From Amylostereum areolatum (lineage: Eukaryota > Basidiomycota > Agaricomycetes > Russulales > Stereaceae), in contig SAXG01000007.1 of the NCBI GenBank assembly GCA_012932865.1, positions 1,054,001 through 1,118,000 on the forward strand: a stretch of 64,000 nucleotides of DNA. The letters run 5' to 3'. Below the pieces are notes generated by a model. That model worked only from the letters and a program-made list of their open reading frames with translations, made no database searches and was not told the DNA's origin. The translations under genes were made by a program, and so were the position numbers. Each line of letters opens with the position of its first letter. The first letter of the stretch is position 1. Shown here piece by piece: positions 22,100 to 33,652 of this stretch.

Positions 22100-22532
22100 T
22101 GTGGTAGCATTTGTTTGCGCAGTATATCCCTGTGCAAGATCAGCCTGCTCGATACCACGGGCACGGCGTCCAAGTTCAAGTTATATGAATGCACTTGAGT
22201 TGATTCTGAAGCTAAAAAATCTCCGGTCCAAGAAGTCGAAAACGCGACGCGTTCCGCACGTGATCAATAAAACATATCCCGGAAGACTCCGAATCCTCCG
22301 GACTCCCTTTGCTCAACTCAGTGTTTCGTTCGACCGACGACCACAGTGCACCTCTTTTCGTATCCTGCTCATCATGTATTTCAAGGTTCCATACACCAGC
22401 CCTAGTGCCCCCGATTCACATGGCCTGCTTCCATTCGTATCATGTGTTGTGTTCTTCTGACTCGGACCGTGATATCGGCGTGACGCTTTGATGCTCTGAG
22501 CGTCAACCTCAGGTTCAACATCCCGTTCATTC

Positions 22533-23815
22533 ATGGAGGAACAGCCCAGCTACGCAAGCTTGTTCAAGCATATCTCGCTCAAGCTCTCGCCCCGGGAGTC
22601 TGGCGTTCTGCTTTTTGAACTGCACAAGTAGGTACGGACGCGCTCCGTGGTTATGATCGCCGTTTTAACTGGGAATGATATCTACAGGTCGCCAGTGAAC
22701 GCTTTCGACGAAGAGTACGTGATATCACTCTGCGCCCGCCGAGTCATTCCTGACGCATCCGTATGGGCTAGGTTCTGTCGCGAGTACAAGAACGCCTTCG
22801 AATGCATTTCGCACGACCCCAATGTGCGCGTTGTCTTGCTCTCCTCGTCGCTACCAAGGCTGTTCTCCTCGGGAATTGACCGTGCGTCTTCATTCATACA
22901 CCATGTTCCATTACTCACACACACTCCACCTTCATTTCCAGTCGCCTACCTTCCCACCATCAGCCCTGCTGCCGATGACCCCGCCCGTCGTGCCCTCCTG
23001 ACCCGCGAGCGTATCGCCGAGCTTCAACACGCGCTCGCAGCCCCGTCACGATGTCCCTGCCCCGTGCTCGCCGCCGTGCACGGCTCTGCGCTCGGTCTAG
23101 CGGTTGATATGCTAGTTTATTGTGATGTCGTCTGGGCGGCGTCAGATGTCAAATTCGGGATGAGGGTAAGCATTCCTTTTTACTCCGTGGACAAGGCAGC
23201 TGATTTTGTGAGACAGGAGGTTGTCGTGGGACTCGCTGCTGGCCTTGGAACGCTGGCATATCTTCCCAAGGTGGCTGGGAACGCATTTCTCGCGCGCGAG
23301 CTGGTACTTACGGGTCGGGTATTTGGAGCTGAGGTAGCTTTACGTCTTGGATTGGTATCAACGGTACGTCCATGCGATCGTCGTTAATTTCACGGTCTAA
23401 AACATTGGCTAGGTTGTCAAAGGCAGTCAAGCGGAAGTAGTCGAGGGCCTGACGAAGGTCGCGTGTGAGATCGCTGCAAATAGTCCTGTGGCCGTCGTTG
23501 GTACGAAACATCTCTTCACATACTCTCGTGATCACAGGTATATACGCTCGCTACCTGTCGTCGTCTGTCTTGGCATGATATTGATTGAGTTTGACAGCGT
23601 CGAGGAAAGCCTGGCGTACACGACGATATGGAACGCGGCTATGCTGCAGGCTCCGGTAGGTCATATGCTTTTTCGTACCTATCCAGGTGGAGTTAGGACT
23701 TTCGGGCTGACTGTGTGCACGGCGATAGGACCTGAAGGATGGGGTCTCCGCTGCTGTGGAAAGGACGCGGGGGAAGTACGCGCCGTTGGGAGGGAGGGTC
23801 AAGGCCAAACTGTAA
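22533..23815 (+). CDS. Enoyl-CoA hydratase/isomerase, dienoyl-CoA isomerase type, peroxisomal
   Basis: Seven exons keep frame throughout: 22533-22627, 22688-22881, 22942-23165, 23217-23363, 23413-23537, 23598-23655 and 23729-23815 (309 residues). The crotonase fold shows SPVNAFDEEY, DPNVRVVLLSSSLPRLFSSG (oxyanion strand), AAVHGSALGLAVDMLVYCDV and FGMREVVVGLAAGLGTL, whose Glu lies where the family's catalytic acid sits. The pattern is closest to ECH1/Dci1, which moves double bases-like double bonds in dienoyl-CoA during beta-oxidation of unsaturated fatty acids. The C-terminal tripeptide AKL fits a PTS1 peroxisomal signal. Exon 6 is only 58 bases. It neighbours a P450 transcribed the other way. 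Confidence 0.88.
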
Positions 23816-24171
23816 CGGATCGCATGTATAGTCACACTCATACCTGATAAGAAACCTTTGAGGATGCGCGATATCTCTCAGCGTTATATTATGCGCCGTC
23901 GTTCATTGCAGGGGATTATAACGACGAAAGTCGGGCGATGCCCTATACACTAATCTTGCAACAGTCAATGTCCCAGCTTCCGTGGTCTGATGATGGTCAG
24001 TGGATCGTTTTATTCAATAAGATTATGCCTTACTTAGACCACGCTGACTGTTCGAAGGGAAATATATCGCCTAACGCCGAATCGTCTGACTGCCAACTGG
24101 CAGTCCGTCTGCTCCGTCCACGGCTAGAATATAACCCATGGACGAAACAAACAACATGCCAGCGACCTCAC
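23816..24171. other. Intergenic stretch
   Basis: Between the isomerase stop and the decayed NmrA-like copy. I see nothing coding; a short inverted TGGTCTGATGATGG/GACCACG-type pairing is too weak to call. Confidence 0.4.
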
Positions 24172-25389
24172 ATGCCCTCAGTGTTTTTTCTCGGCGCAAC
24201 AGGGTACATCGGAGGTAAGTCAGTAATCTGCGCGTCCTTCCTGCGCCTGAACCATCTTCGTTCGTCCAGGTTGTGTGCTCGTTGCGCTCCGACGACGACA
24301 TCCAGATTGGCCGGTCACCGCCCTGGTTCGTAAAGTGCAACATGTCGGATGTATTCGTGCGCTGGGAGTGGCCGTCGTTTCCGGGTTCCTTCTCAGACGA
24401 AAGTCTCATCATCGAGCAGACCCGGCAGGCGGACTACGTCGTCAACATCGCGGACTCGAAGAGCGTGTCGCTGACGGTGGCCATTCTCGTCGGGATGAAG
24501 TTGCGGCATGTCGACGGGAGGGGGAAGGGCACCCTTTTCCACACGAGCGGTTTAGCAACCCTCCTCGATGGTAGGAGAGAAGGGGTGTTCGATCCGGGAG
24601 GTCGGGTCTTCGACGTAAGCTTTCCTCTATTTCGGTGGGCAGGATGTAATCTTACTTCAACCGCGACCACATATAGGACGCGGATCAGGACGCAATCAGG
24701 AGCATAATGCCCTCTATGCCACACAGTGACGTTGAAATTCCGTGAGCTCCTTCGGCTGCACTTCGCCGTTCGTTGACTTGGTGAGTATCATCGCAGTATA
24801 TTGAAAGCATCAGAAGCGGGGTACATGGATTCATATATCCTCTGTCCGGGTGCTGTCCTCGGCCCTTCGAAGGGACCGATCAACGTGCCCAATCCATTCC
24901 TCAAACGTGTCGTTCCGCTGTTCCTCAGCCTGAATCATGGCGCGTGTGTCGGTCAAGGAACGAATGAGCTCCCGCTCGTGTACCTCGACGACGCCGTGGA
25001 CTATTTTCTTCGGGTCATAGAACTTGCATACTCAAGGTGGGACGCGGGTGCGGAGCCGTACCAGCGGTTCTTCGTAGTGTCAGCGTCCGTGTACAGCTGG
25101 AGGAATATTTCGAGAGCTGTTGCAGGTGCAATGCATCGGCGGGGATTATTAGAAGATGATTCATTGGTCTCAGTACCGCCTCACGGTGAAGTGTCCCAGT
25201 ATGTGCATGTCCGTCTTTGAAACGGGGAGCGATGGCTTATATTTGTGGTGTAGACAACTCCAACATTTCAGTGAGAATGCACTGGTCGTGGCCGAGAAAG
25301 GAAAGGCGTTGGGGTGGGGACCTCTACGCGTGGATACGCGGGAATGGTTTGACGAGATCTTGGATGATTTTTTGACAAGCTTACACTAA
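24172..25389 (+). pseudogene. Decayed second copy of the NmrA-like gene
   Basis: The first exon (24172-24214, 43 bases) encodes MPSVFFLGATGYIGG with the same split codon as the gene at 7916. Exon 2 from 24270 keeps HPDWPVTALVR but gains one base near 24385, so the frame shifts before GSFSDESLIIEQ. A second break or forced splice at 24736-24791 removes the part that aligns to YHHSLYAALL. The C-terminal exons keep LCPGAVLGPSKG, NELPLVYLDDAVDYFLRVIE and, after a GTATGT/TAG intron at 25199-25254, ALVVAEKGKALGW. With a frameshift near the start and the catalytic-type region lost, I call it a pseudogene. One sequencing error could reduce the damage but not restore the missing part. Confidence 0.7.
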
Positions 25390-25981
25390 TATTTCATCTT
25401 CATCGTCGAGGGGGACATTTTGTTATTTGAGATACAACGCTATGAGCGTCGACACCCCATTGACACGCCAAATGCGTGGGATTCGTGATAGCAGGCTTGA
25501 GTAGGAAGTGACGATCCTCTCGTGAGAACAGTCGGCCGTCGTCGTATGACGATGAGGATGCCAATATCTCTACCAAGGAAAAAAAAAACAAGCCTCGAGG
25601 CTCGAGGCGAGTAGCACCGACACTCAAAAAAAGGATGTTGACCTTCTCTACGATGCAGAAATGTCAACGCGATGATGGTTTACATGTTTTCGGGCGGAAT
25701 GAACGATACGTAAATGGCGGCGTAACATACGCTCAAGTTGAACAACGGCGTTTCCACAATGGTAAGAGGGTGTCACAACTGTACGGTCCGCGACACGAGT
25801 AGTTGTGATGGACGCTCTCCTACCTGGCGGCGCATGCTATCATAATAGCGGACCAAAAATCGACTCCTCGTTTCATCCCTGCGGACAACAATGAAAGAAA
25901 TACAGACCAGCTGGGTACATATGATTCACCCACATGGCTACTGGCTCCCCTTCAAGCACCTGACACGAAGGCAGCATCTTC
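25390..25981. other. Intergenic stretch
   Basis: Contains an A-rich run near 25580 and a near-palindromic CCTCGAGGCTCGAGG. No gene seen. Confidence 0.45.
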
Positions 25982-26400
25982 TCAATTCCCTCGACCATCT
26001 AGATACCCAGGTATCCTCGAAGCACGGGGGGTCGCCAAACCGTCATCAGATTTCTGTGAAGGTTTGCACGAGGATTAGGAACTGATCCTCCGACTCGGAC
26101 ACGCAGACAAGGACGTACGTTGTAGGGTCCACGCGGCGTGTCCGCACAGGTTCCGATGCCCGTCCATGCATTTACCACAAGATTTGGCAATCTCTCGGTA
26201 GCATAAGAGAGGGTTAGGGCAGCGGAAAGATTGAACAAGAATCGCTCGGCGCAATGTGCACAAAACGTGGCGAGGGTCTCTTCGATGTCGAAGGGCGAGG
26301 AACTCGGAGTATTGTGGGCTAGGGTGTGCCCTCGACCAGCGAGGATCTCGACCACTGCTCCCGTGAGGCTCCAAATAAATAGCAGCCACGCAGCATCCAT
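25982..26400 (-). CDS. Small possibly secreted protein, unrecognised
   Basis: Exon 1 runs 26400-26119 (94 codons). A 65-bp intron with donor GTACGT and acceptor CACAG leads to exon 2 at 26053-25982. Both pieces are whole codons and the model ends at a TGA (117 residues). The N-terminus, MDAAWLLFIWSLTGAVVEIL, looks like a signal peptide or anchor. The rest has paired cysteines (FCAHCAERF, and GTCADTP). No family recognised. The frame is open upstream to 26460, but the hydrophobic start argues for 26400. Confidence 0.4.
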
Positions 26401-27218
26401 CGACAGACGAGACAGGTGCGGTTGCAGAACCTTATATACGAATCGTGGAGTCGGAGTCATTTTGAGATCTATCGAGGAAGAGGGGAGGCCAATGTTAGAT
26501 AAAGATCGTCGGAGGCTAGGGATGGGTGTTTATATTAGAGGAATGCCAAACCGGGCTACTAGGCGGGTTCCCGAACGATGCAAACAGCTAAGAACAAGGG
26601 CGTGCACAATACGAGTTGCACCTGCGATGATGATGGCTACCATCCGAGCTTCTAGGATACAAATACAATAGAGGAGAGGCTCGTGATGGGTCAAAACAAG
26701 ACAACAATGGCCACGACGAGAATAATGTACTGACCGATGTGATGATTGCTAGAAGTTGCGCCTGACATCACCTTGTTTGAAAACAAGGAGCCTGTCGAGT
26801 CTTCCGGTAACTAGCCTGAAGAGACAGATGTGACGCCCGCCACTGGTCAGGACGGTCAGGGCTAGAATGACATACTGATACCCGTTCGACGTGACGAAGC
26901 TTGTCAATGAGCGCTGGGCGCCTGAGCGGAGCCTTGAAGGCCTCGGGGTTTCTGAGTCGTTGACGTTGATTCCGAGCCGCCAATAGCTGAACTTGTCAAC
27001 TTGTCTCCGTCGTTGACATGGGAATGTTTTCTCCATGAGATCCTCGGTTACCAACGTGCACCTCAACGGCCTCAACGTCCTCAACGTCGGCCTCAACAGG
27101 CACTTACCGACGTATATGTTCGTGAGAAACAAGAGTGTCCGCCGCGCCCCCGGCCGCCGCTGTGAATACAGCGTGGCAAGCGCCCGCGTGCACAGGCCTG
27201 CACAGCCTGATCTATCTA
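26401..27218. other. Intergenic stretch with CCTCAACG-type short tandem repeats
   Basis: Around 27060-27100 a short unit related to CCTCAACG(G/T) repeats about five times. Frames across it are low in protein character. I see no gene. Confidence 0.4.
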
Positions 27219-27475
27219 CACAGCAAACCTGGGGCTATTAGCCCTGACAGGGAAAGGCGGGGGGACAGGGTGATGGGAAAGAATGAAAATGGGGAAAGGT
27301 TATCGTCTCCCGACCGGGAAAGGCGCACTCCGGGAAAAGGTTGATATTTCCCGATCGGGATATACATTTCTGCGCCTTTCCCCCTTTGTGCAATTGAGTT
27401 GGAAATCCTTTCCTTTTCCATCACCCTTTCCCCTCGCATTTCCCCGTCAGGGCCAACCATCCCGGGTTTGCTGTG
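27219..27475. mobile_element. MITE with long inverted repeats and 3-bp CTA target duplication
   Basis: The ends are inverted copies starting CACAGCAAACC. After a short divergent spacer the repeat continues with GCCCTGAC(A/G)GGGAAA and a GGGTGATGG block, covering roughly 80 bases on each side. CTA flanks both ends (27216-27218 and 27476-27478). It has no coding capacity. Short length, terminal inverted repeats and a 3-bp duplication define a MITE. CACTA-type and some PIF/Harbinger elements make 3-bp duplications, but the terminal CACAG is not a perfect match to either. Confidence 0.7.
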
Positions 27476-28521
27476 CTACAATACATTACATAGCCCCTGT
27501 TGTGCATAACCCTTCCCCTCAACCTTCCCCCATAGCCCCCCTACAGTCCTCTTCATTCCAACTTCGTCGTCATTGTCCCTAGTCAAGTCAGCGACATTCG
27601 CGTTCTCGTACAATTGTAGACAGTCGACCGTAGGTACCCACCATTGACGGTAAGAGTCAACAGGTGGACGGCCTACAGTTCCCACATACACTGAACATAC
27701 ATTGCCTTTGGAATTCAGGCCTCTCAAGATCACAGGTCCCGATTCCTCGACCTTAGGATACGTCTAAAGATCCAAACCCGCGTATCGCAAATCGAGGTCA
27801 GTATGGTCTTTTGGAAGAGCGGAATGTGTGGTGATACTACTCCGGCACAGTCTATCTGGCCCATCGAGAGAGTTCGAGGTCCATCCAGGTGAGCCAACGC
27901 CATATATATCGTCGGGGGCCAGGGAAGCGGCGGGACCGCCGAATCAGACGGATCACGTTATTCCTACAGTTCGATTAGTATACGGCGCGACGCCGACAGT
28001 CCCAGCGTTTCCGTCGGCATCGTGTTCATCGCGGAAACCCTGCGGACCTGCTCTCCCTTCCCGTCCAGTGTCTCTTCGGACCTCGAGTCCAAAATCGAAT
28101 GTACAGGTGGCACAGATAATCTATCGGCCCTTTTGAAGAGAACGTCACCCATATCGATAGTGACCGGTGACTGGCTGGCCTGCCAGGTGGAGATTCGTGG
28201 AGTCAGCACAGGCGCAAACGAGTCAACGACCACTTGTTCTCTTTTTTTTTTTTCGAAGATCCGTCCCTAGCTCTCCGTTTTGTGTTTGAAGTATAAATAC
28301 TAACGCAAAAGTTTTCACAGAATTTTGCCCTGCAAAATCTCCCTCCCTCAGTTCTGACGGTGAGTACTATCTCCGACTTTGTGGACATCCAAGTCAAAAA
28401 TTGTGCCTCAGCCCATTTGGATATTTCCGCACTGCATGTGGGGCTTATATATAAGGCCTCTAGGCTGACCCACGCGCGTCCATAGCATCCATCTCCTATC
28501 CCGTCCAACACACTCGTTCAG
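27476..28521. other. Intergenic stretch
   Basis: One minus-strand frame at 27964-28233 has mild protein character but lacks splice support. A T-run lies at 28245. A TATATATAA-type box near 28447 probably belongs to the promoter of the four-TM gene at 28522, about 70 bases downstream. Confidence 0.4.
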
Positions 28522-29313
28522 ATGGTTTTGAAAGACACTGGCAAGTTCCTCTTCGGATTGTTGATGGTCATTGGAGTAAGCATAATATCACGACGTCTTC
28601 CCTACCGCTAATAACAGACCCCCCCGCAAGGTCTTGTTCTACGCCATTGTGGCCCCCATAAACGCTAGGGACACGCGCAGCGCGGTCGACCCGAACATAA
28701 GTGAATGGAACTTCGCCTGGCCGATCGAGGCATGGAACATCTGCTGGATGGTCGTGTACAACTTCATACCTGGGATCGCGATGATGATGGTCGGGCCTCT
28801 AGCGAAGTAGTGCGCCACATCTCCTTCATCATCATCTTCGATCAGCTAACACGTAAACGCATACAGCAAGGAAAGGATCGATTATATGCTGTTCTTCTAC
28901 AGGGCGTGGATATTTCACATGTGTTGGACCATTGGCGGTGCTGTCCTTCTATACAACACGAAGGACACCGTCGCCGTGGCGGCGCCCTCCATCTGGAACC
29001 GTGGATTTAGGAGCTGGTGCATGATGGCAGGCGTGCTCGGTTTCATCGTCGTGGTGGGAATCATCGCGGTGCGTCCTCGCCTCCTCGCATTTCATTCTGA
29101 CTCGTTTCTTCTGACCATGATGTTTACCTGAATTGACAGTCCGTTTACGTGCTGTTTGTCATGCCAACGCCAGAGAAGATGGGTGAACTGGAGGAGGAGA
29201 TGACCTTGAACGACCAGAAGCTTCCTCAGTATATCGAGACGAGGCCTGTGCTCCAGAAACTTCTGGGGCATACACAGTTCCAGGCCCCGATGCTAGCCGA
29301 CACCAAAGTTTGA
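28522..29313 (+). CDS. Four-transmembrane-helix protein, unknown function
   Basis: Exons 28522-28575, 28631-28806, 28867-29068 and 29140-29313 give 201 residues in frame. Hydrophobic segments are FLFGLLMVIGVLFYAIVAP, a helix around CWMVVYNFIPGIAMMMVG, MLFFYRAWIFHMCWTIGG and WCMMAGVLGFIVVVGIIA with its continuation YVLFVMP. The C-terminal 45 residues are polar and acidic, probably cytosolic. The gene has a TATA-like box upstream and clean introns, so it looks expressed. The family is not recognised. The layout recalls small fungal tetraspan membrane proteins, but no diagnostic residues are seen. Confidence 0.7.
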
Positions 29314-29755
29314 TGTTGAATCTTGACTAGTACTGTTCCACGAAGGGCTTTTACATACCGAGCCTTTTTTTACCATGATCTCTGCCTGGTTCTTGATATC
29401 TCTATCGCTTTTGACTGTCACGGATCCGTCTTCCTACATATGTTCCCCTTAAATATACGGGGCTCTGTCCCGGACAATATGTTTTCTGCACGAACGCGAT
29501 GCCTCTTTCTTGACAATATTATGCGTGAAGTACATACCGTGAGCCAACCGCGAAAGGTGCGTCGATCCTCAAAAAATCCCTCCGGCTCTCGGGAAGTAAA
29601 ATGTCTAGAAAAGGTAATTCCGGTTTATTTTAGGGGCCGGCCCCCGGAAGGCGGCCTTGCCAGCGCGTCATTCCCGACGCGCTCTTCCGTCCTCACCACC
29701 ATCCGCCACTCCCACCGACCAACCCCCTTCCCCACTTCATCACACACAATCCTCA
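29314..29755. other. Intergenic stretch
   Basis: No gene seen; the last part is pyrimidine-rich and likely the promoter of the small protein at 29756. Confidence 0.45.
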
Positions 29756-29989
29756 ATGGCCCGTCGCGCAGCGCCCCCTGGCTCCGGCCCCGCCTATTTC
29801 AACCCCTCCCAGCTCAGCCGCGGACAGCTATACGACCCCAACGAGTCCGCGTTCTCGCGCTTCCTCCGCGAGCAGGTCTTTTCCCCGGAAAAGCTCCCCG
29901 GAAACCTGAATATCGTCACCGGGCTCGGCGTATTCATTGGAGGGATATTCGTGATGAGGAGGTGGGGAGAGATGATGGTGCCGGTCTAG
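29756..29989 (+). CDS. Small single-TM protein, possibly mitochondrial
   Basis: A 77-residue frame starts MARRAAPPGSGPAYFNPSQL. It has a polar, amphipathic middle (ESAFSRFLREQVFSPEKLPG) and one C-terminal hydrophobic segment (LNIVTGLGVFIGGIFVM) ending RRWGEMMVPV. The upstream region is pyrimidine-rich, as in constitutive fungal promoters. A short tail-anchored protein of this size fits small subunits of mitochondrial complexes such as TOM, but no specific motif proves it. The frame is open upstream of the chosen ATG, but that part has low-complexity composition. Confidence 0.65.
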   Translation: MARRAAPPGSGPAYFNPSQLSRGQLYDPNESAFSRFLREQVFSPEKLPGNLNIVTGLGVFIGGIFVMRRWGEMMVPV

Positions 29990-30909
29990 AGCGGAAGGCC
30001 TGAGGCGGAGAGTGGGGGATGACGACGACGTGGAAATTGAGAGGTATGTTGAGCTTTGTGGCTTGGAGGCAGAGGTAAAGACTGATCATGAACCTTAGGA
30101 AGCGTCAGAAAGTCCCGCAAAACGTGATGAACATCCATCCACGAGCTGACGAGCTGGAGCATCCACCAGCGCCATCCCAAGCGTCCACGTCCCATATGTT
30201 TCTCCATGTGTATTGTATCCTGACATAATTTTGCACGATCACCACTTCCTCTGTCACATCTTTGTGCGTGACTCCGTCTAGCCGCTTATTTGCAAGGACG
30301 ACAATAACAACAACCTTCGTTCCGTTTGATATCCTAATCCCGTCTGCTTTCCGTTCGTATCTTTGACTTTCGATCGACGTCGGGTTACAAGTATCCTACT
30401 TACCTCCGGCAGACTAACATCATCCTGACATCTCCCCCCACCTCGTTCAATCTGTACACAGTACACTTGTATGGCGTCTCACCTTATTGAATAGCGCTGG
30501 GCGCTAACTTACAATGCCACCTTCCCATACGGTGTTCGACCAGTGACCTCCGCGGGGTGCATACATCTAATATGCTGTATTTCCTTGTGAGTTGGGTCGA
30601 TCCTCGTGACTGTTTTCTAGACTAACGCCTCTGCTCGCTTCATCCTAGGGCGTGTAGTGGGTACTCATAAGAGCCACTTCCCTCCTATAAATGCTTCACA
30701 ATGCGCCGGGATTGTGCGCGTGGATCGGTCGCCTGACATTGTGAGTTACGTGAATTGCGTCTTCGAACAGTAACGGACGAGAAAATATGTTCTTCAAAGA
30801 ATCGATATTGCGCCCTCTGCTGTGATAGCTCTGCGGCAGGGGCTGCTATAAGCACAAGCCGGGGAGGCGGACGACCGCCTTTCGCGCCTAACCACTCCCG
30901 CATCCCGCG
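29990..30909. other. Intergenic stretch
   Basis: No convincing gene. A short palindrome AGCGCTGGGCGCT lies at about 30494. The last 100 bases precede the DUF7587-like gene. Confidence 0.4.
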
Positions 30910-32114
30910 ATGGCCTACAAATATGACAATACATACGGCATAGGGTCCTTACCTCACGTTGGGGTCCTCTTCAACGAGGAGTTCGGCTCTCTCGTTCGCC
31001 GTAACAGGTTTCTATTTCGAGTTCAGGACGACAATTCGCAAGCAAGACACGATACAAGGGGCTTCGTCGCAGGAGGGAACATCCCGCATGACAATGCCCT
31101 GGTGGACGCGGCCATCAAGCATCTTGATCGAAACACTCGATCGTCACCGTCGCCATTCATCTCACTTTCCTTCAGTCTTGCTTGGGTCATTCAAGAAGCA
31201 CATCGCCGCCAGGACTTTCATCACGCTCATCCCAACACTAGGATTGCCGTGGTGGATGGCTTTGCTCTACTACACAGGATCCGCGCTCGATTGGGAGTCT
31301 CGGTTGTTGATGTGGTCAAAGCGAATGGACGTTCGAGCAAGAGGCTTCAGCAACTTCGAGGGTTTGCCGATAACGCGCAGGAGCTCCTCGTTCTGGGGAT
31401 GGTTCCCGCGAGTGCCATCATCGGCATTGTACCCTGGAAAGATGTCGTGAGCGCGTTCCCGTCATGGTTCTTCAAGATACAAGGTGGCAACAACAAGAAG
31501 GGCAGCAATAAGAAGAAAACCGGGGCCAGAAAGCGGATGAACAGTTTCGTGGAGGCAAGACAAGGTGTTGCCGACGCCGTGGCCGTCAAGGAATCAGTGG
31601 ATTTCGCAGCCGTTTTGTTGGGTACGAGTTACGGCCGTTCGACGGAATCGTTGGAACAGCTGGCCTTCTACATTTATTGGTGGCCCCTTCCAACGCAAAG
31701 AAAAGAAGCTCCTTGGCAGGCGGAAGAAGACTGGAGGGCCATCTGCAGGGAAGTGGTCGCGCGGCGGTATGGTGAGTCTTTGATGCTGCATATCCCGTCA
31801 TCTTGCCAGAGGTTCATGCAACTCATCCTAGGTTGGAAGAACTCAAGGGACTTTGGCTTTGACTACTTGAGCTGGGAACTAGGGATGATGCGCCTGGACG
31901 TGTGTATCCGCGGCTCCCGGGGATCGCCTTGCGTACTAATGCATTGTACTGTAGACTTCGCCTTCGTCGCCGAACCTAATCTTGGGGATGGCCTCGCCCA
32001 GAAGGTTGAAGTATGTCGATATCCGTCTGTTCTTCTCCGGGTTTTTCTAATCAATCGCTCATTAACCTCCGTAGACCGTCGAACTCACGCCCTTCGCGTA
32101 AACGTCGTACCTAA
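30910..32114 (+). CDS. DUF7587-like protein, copy 1
   Basis: Exons 30910-31771, 31832-31899, 31955-32010 and 32075-32114 keep frame and give 341 residues ending in a basic SRPSRKRRT tail. The N-terminal part has RNRFLFRVQDDNSQARHDTR, then PSPFISLSFSLAWVIQEAHR and a TRIAVVDGFALLHRIRARLG strand-helix. The C-terminal half has SLEQLAFYIYWWPLPTQR. This arrangement (FRV with D-D-x-S, then P-F-I-S-x-S-F-S) resembles the basidiomycete family I know as DUF7587; the assignment is from memory. A diverged relative lies at 56586, so the two copies flank the Helitron nest. Function unknown. Confidence 0.65.
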
Positions 32115-32472
32115 ACGCGCGAATACATTCATCGAAGAGTTGGAGTGCGGAAACGGCGATACATAGCGATGTCGATGAAAGATTTTAGTACCGCGTTGAC
32201 CTATGCTTCTAACCCATGTGCACATCTCCGTTGAGACATTCGGTTGCAAGGACGACAACATAGGGGGTCGCTTCGTTGGTGTTCCGTTTGTTCTCCGTTC
32301 TCGATCTTGACCTTGGCCAGTGTTGGGCTGTTATGCATTATGGGTAGGCTAGATCTTTAAGCGTTACAAGGAACGCCGTCGCTTCGCTCCGACCACTATG
32401 TATTACGCAACAGAGGGTGTAGTCACAACTGTAAAGGTCTACTACCGAAAGTACCGAAAGAGGGTATAGTAG
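32115..32472. other. Left flank of the Helitron
   Basis: The 3' end of the Helitron should lie here on the minus strand. A CTAG at 32348-32351 is preceded by a short GTCG/CGAC hairpin, but the base after it is not T as Helitron insertion demands. I leave the exact end open. Confidence 0.35.
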
Positions 32473-33600
32473 TTATATGAGTAGTTCGGGAAAGGTAACA
32501 TTGGTTGTTGTAGCTTCCCCAGGGCGTAGGTGTACAGTCGCGCATGTACGATGTCGTATGCGGGATAAGGCGGTGTACAACTGTCCATGGGAGAAGACGG
32601 GAGTGGTGAGGTCCACTGCAACTCGATCGAGTGTCAAACCTTGACAGCTATTGAACGTAGTGGCGTATGCAGGAGCGAGGGGGAACTGCCGACCTAAGAG
32701 AGTGAATCCAGAGCCAGGAATCTCGTATGTAAAGGATATGCGAGGTATAAGGATCTCTTCGGGTTCTACTTGTGCGACACCGTTTACACCACGAAGTAAA
32801 CAAACCGTTATTAGTCGCGCGCCTGCATTCGTCACAACGACACGGGTATTTTTGACCAACCCCCGGTCGAGGGAAAGAATACGCATGAGGCGGTATACTC
32901 CGCCAACCTTGATGGTAAGGGAGTGGGCAGGTAGACCGGGTGGCGTGTGTCGAAGCACATAGTCGAGTGTGCTGTCGGGTGGAGCAAGGTCTTGTTCGTC
33001 CGCCTCTTTCAAAGAATCGCCCGCATAATATGTGCTCTGTGCACCGGGGATGCGATTGAGAATTTCGCTGTTGTATACATTGACCTGACGGTTTGTCGGG
33101 GCAAGGATGGACCGGGTCATGCAAAGAGCAGGGTTTGTAAGAACATCCCCCGGGAATACGAATTCAATGAGGTCGTCGGAAGATAGGGAATGCTGGATAA
33201 AAGGGAGGGGGACATCTGGTCCAGCGCCATCGCCGATTGCGTCAACATAGTGGGAGAATTCCGGGTCAGTGGCTTGATGGATGGGGATGGTAAGATGTGA
33301 GATCTGGAAGTGGTGCCAGAGGTCAGATGAGCGAATCGACGCGTCGACGACTTGTGCGCGCGTTCCACGTCGGACAACAGGGCACGTTTGTCGAAAATCT
33401 CCGAGTAAGACAAATGGTTTCCCTCCAAAAGGGAGGTCGCTTTCCATGACACTACACAGAAGTGACTCGACGCATGACAAAACGGCCTTATTGGCCATTG
33501 GTGCCTCGTCCCAAAAGACGACGGCAGCCTTGCGGATAAGCTCCGCGCGAGACGATCCGGCAGTTATTGTCGATGTGAGGAGTTCACTTTGCTCGTTCAC
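32473..33600 (-). CDS. Helitron helicase, C-terminal exon
   Basis: The C-terminal part of the PIF1-type helicase of the Helitron. Motif II is VVFWDEAPMANKAVL and motif III is VLLGDFRQTCPVVRRGT. The LAPTNRQVNVYNSEIL region is typical of Helitron helicases. Motif V is TFNSCQGLTLDRVAVDL and motif VI FSHGQLYTALSRIRH. The chain ends at 32473 with TFPELLI. A GT...CAG intron separates it from the exon at 33653. All ATPase residues visible here are intact. The enzyme unwinds DNA during rolling-circle transposition. The gene is interrupted further upstream by Gypsy element A. Confidence 0.88.
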   Translation of the reverse strand: MNEQSELLTSTITAGSSRAELIRKAAVVFWDEAPMANKAVLSCVESLLCSVMESDLPFGGKPFVLLGDFRQTCPVVRRGTRAQVVDASIRSSDLWHHFQISHLTIPIHQATDPEFSHYVDAIGDGAGPDVPLPFIQHSLSSDDLIEFVFPGDVLTNPALCMTRSILAPTNRQVNVYNSEILNRIPGAQSTYYAGDSLKEADEQDLAPPDSTLDYVLRHTPPGLPAHSLTIKVGGVYRLMRILSLDRGLVKNTRVVVTNAGARLITVCLLRGVNGVAQVEPEEILIPRISFTYEIPGSGFTLLGRQFPLAPAYATTFNSCQGLTLDRVAVDLTTPVFSHGQLYTALSRIRHRTCATVHLRPGEATTTNVTFPELLI

Positions 33601-33652
33601 AGGGACCTGTTTGTGATTAGAGCGGTCAGCAAAGATTGTATACTATACCAAG

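Noticed and set aside
32341..32400. Exact 3' end of the Helitron at CTAG 32348
   Set aside because: The hairpin is weak and the next base is not T; left undecided.
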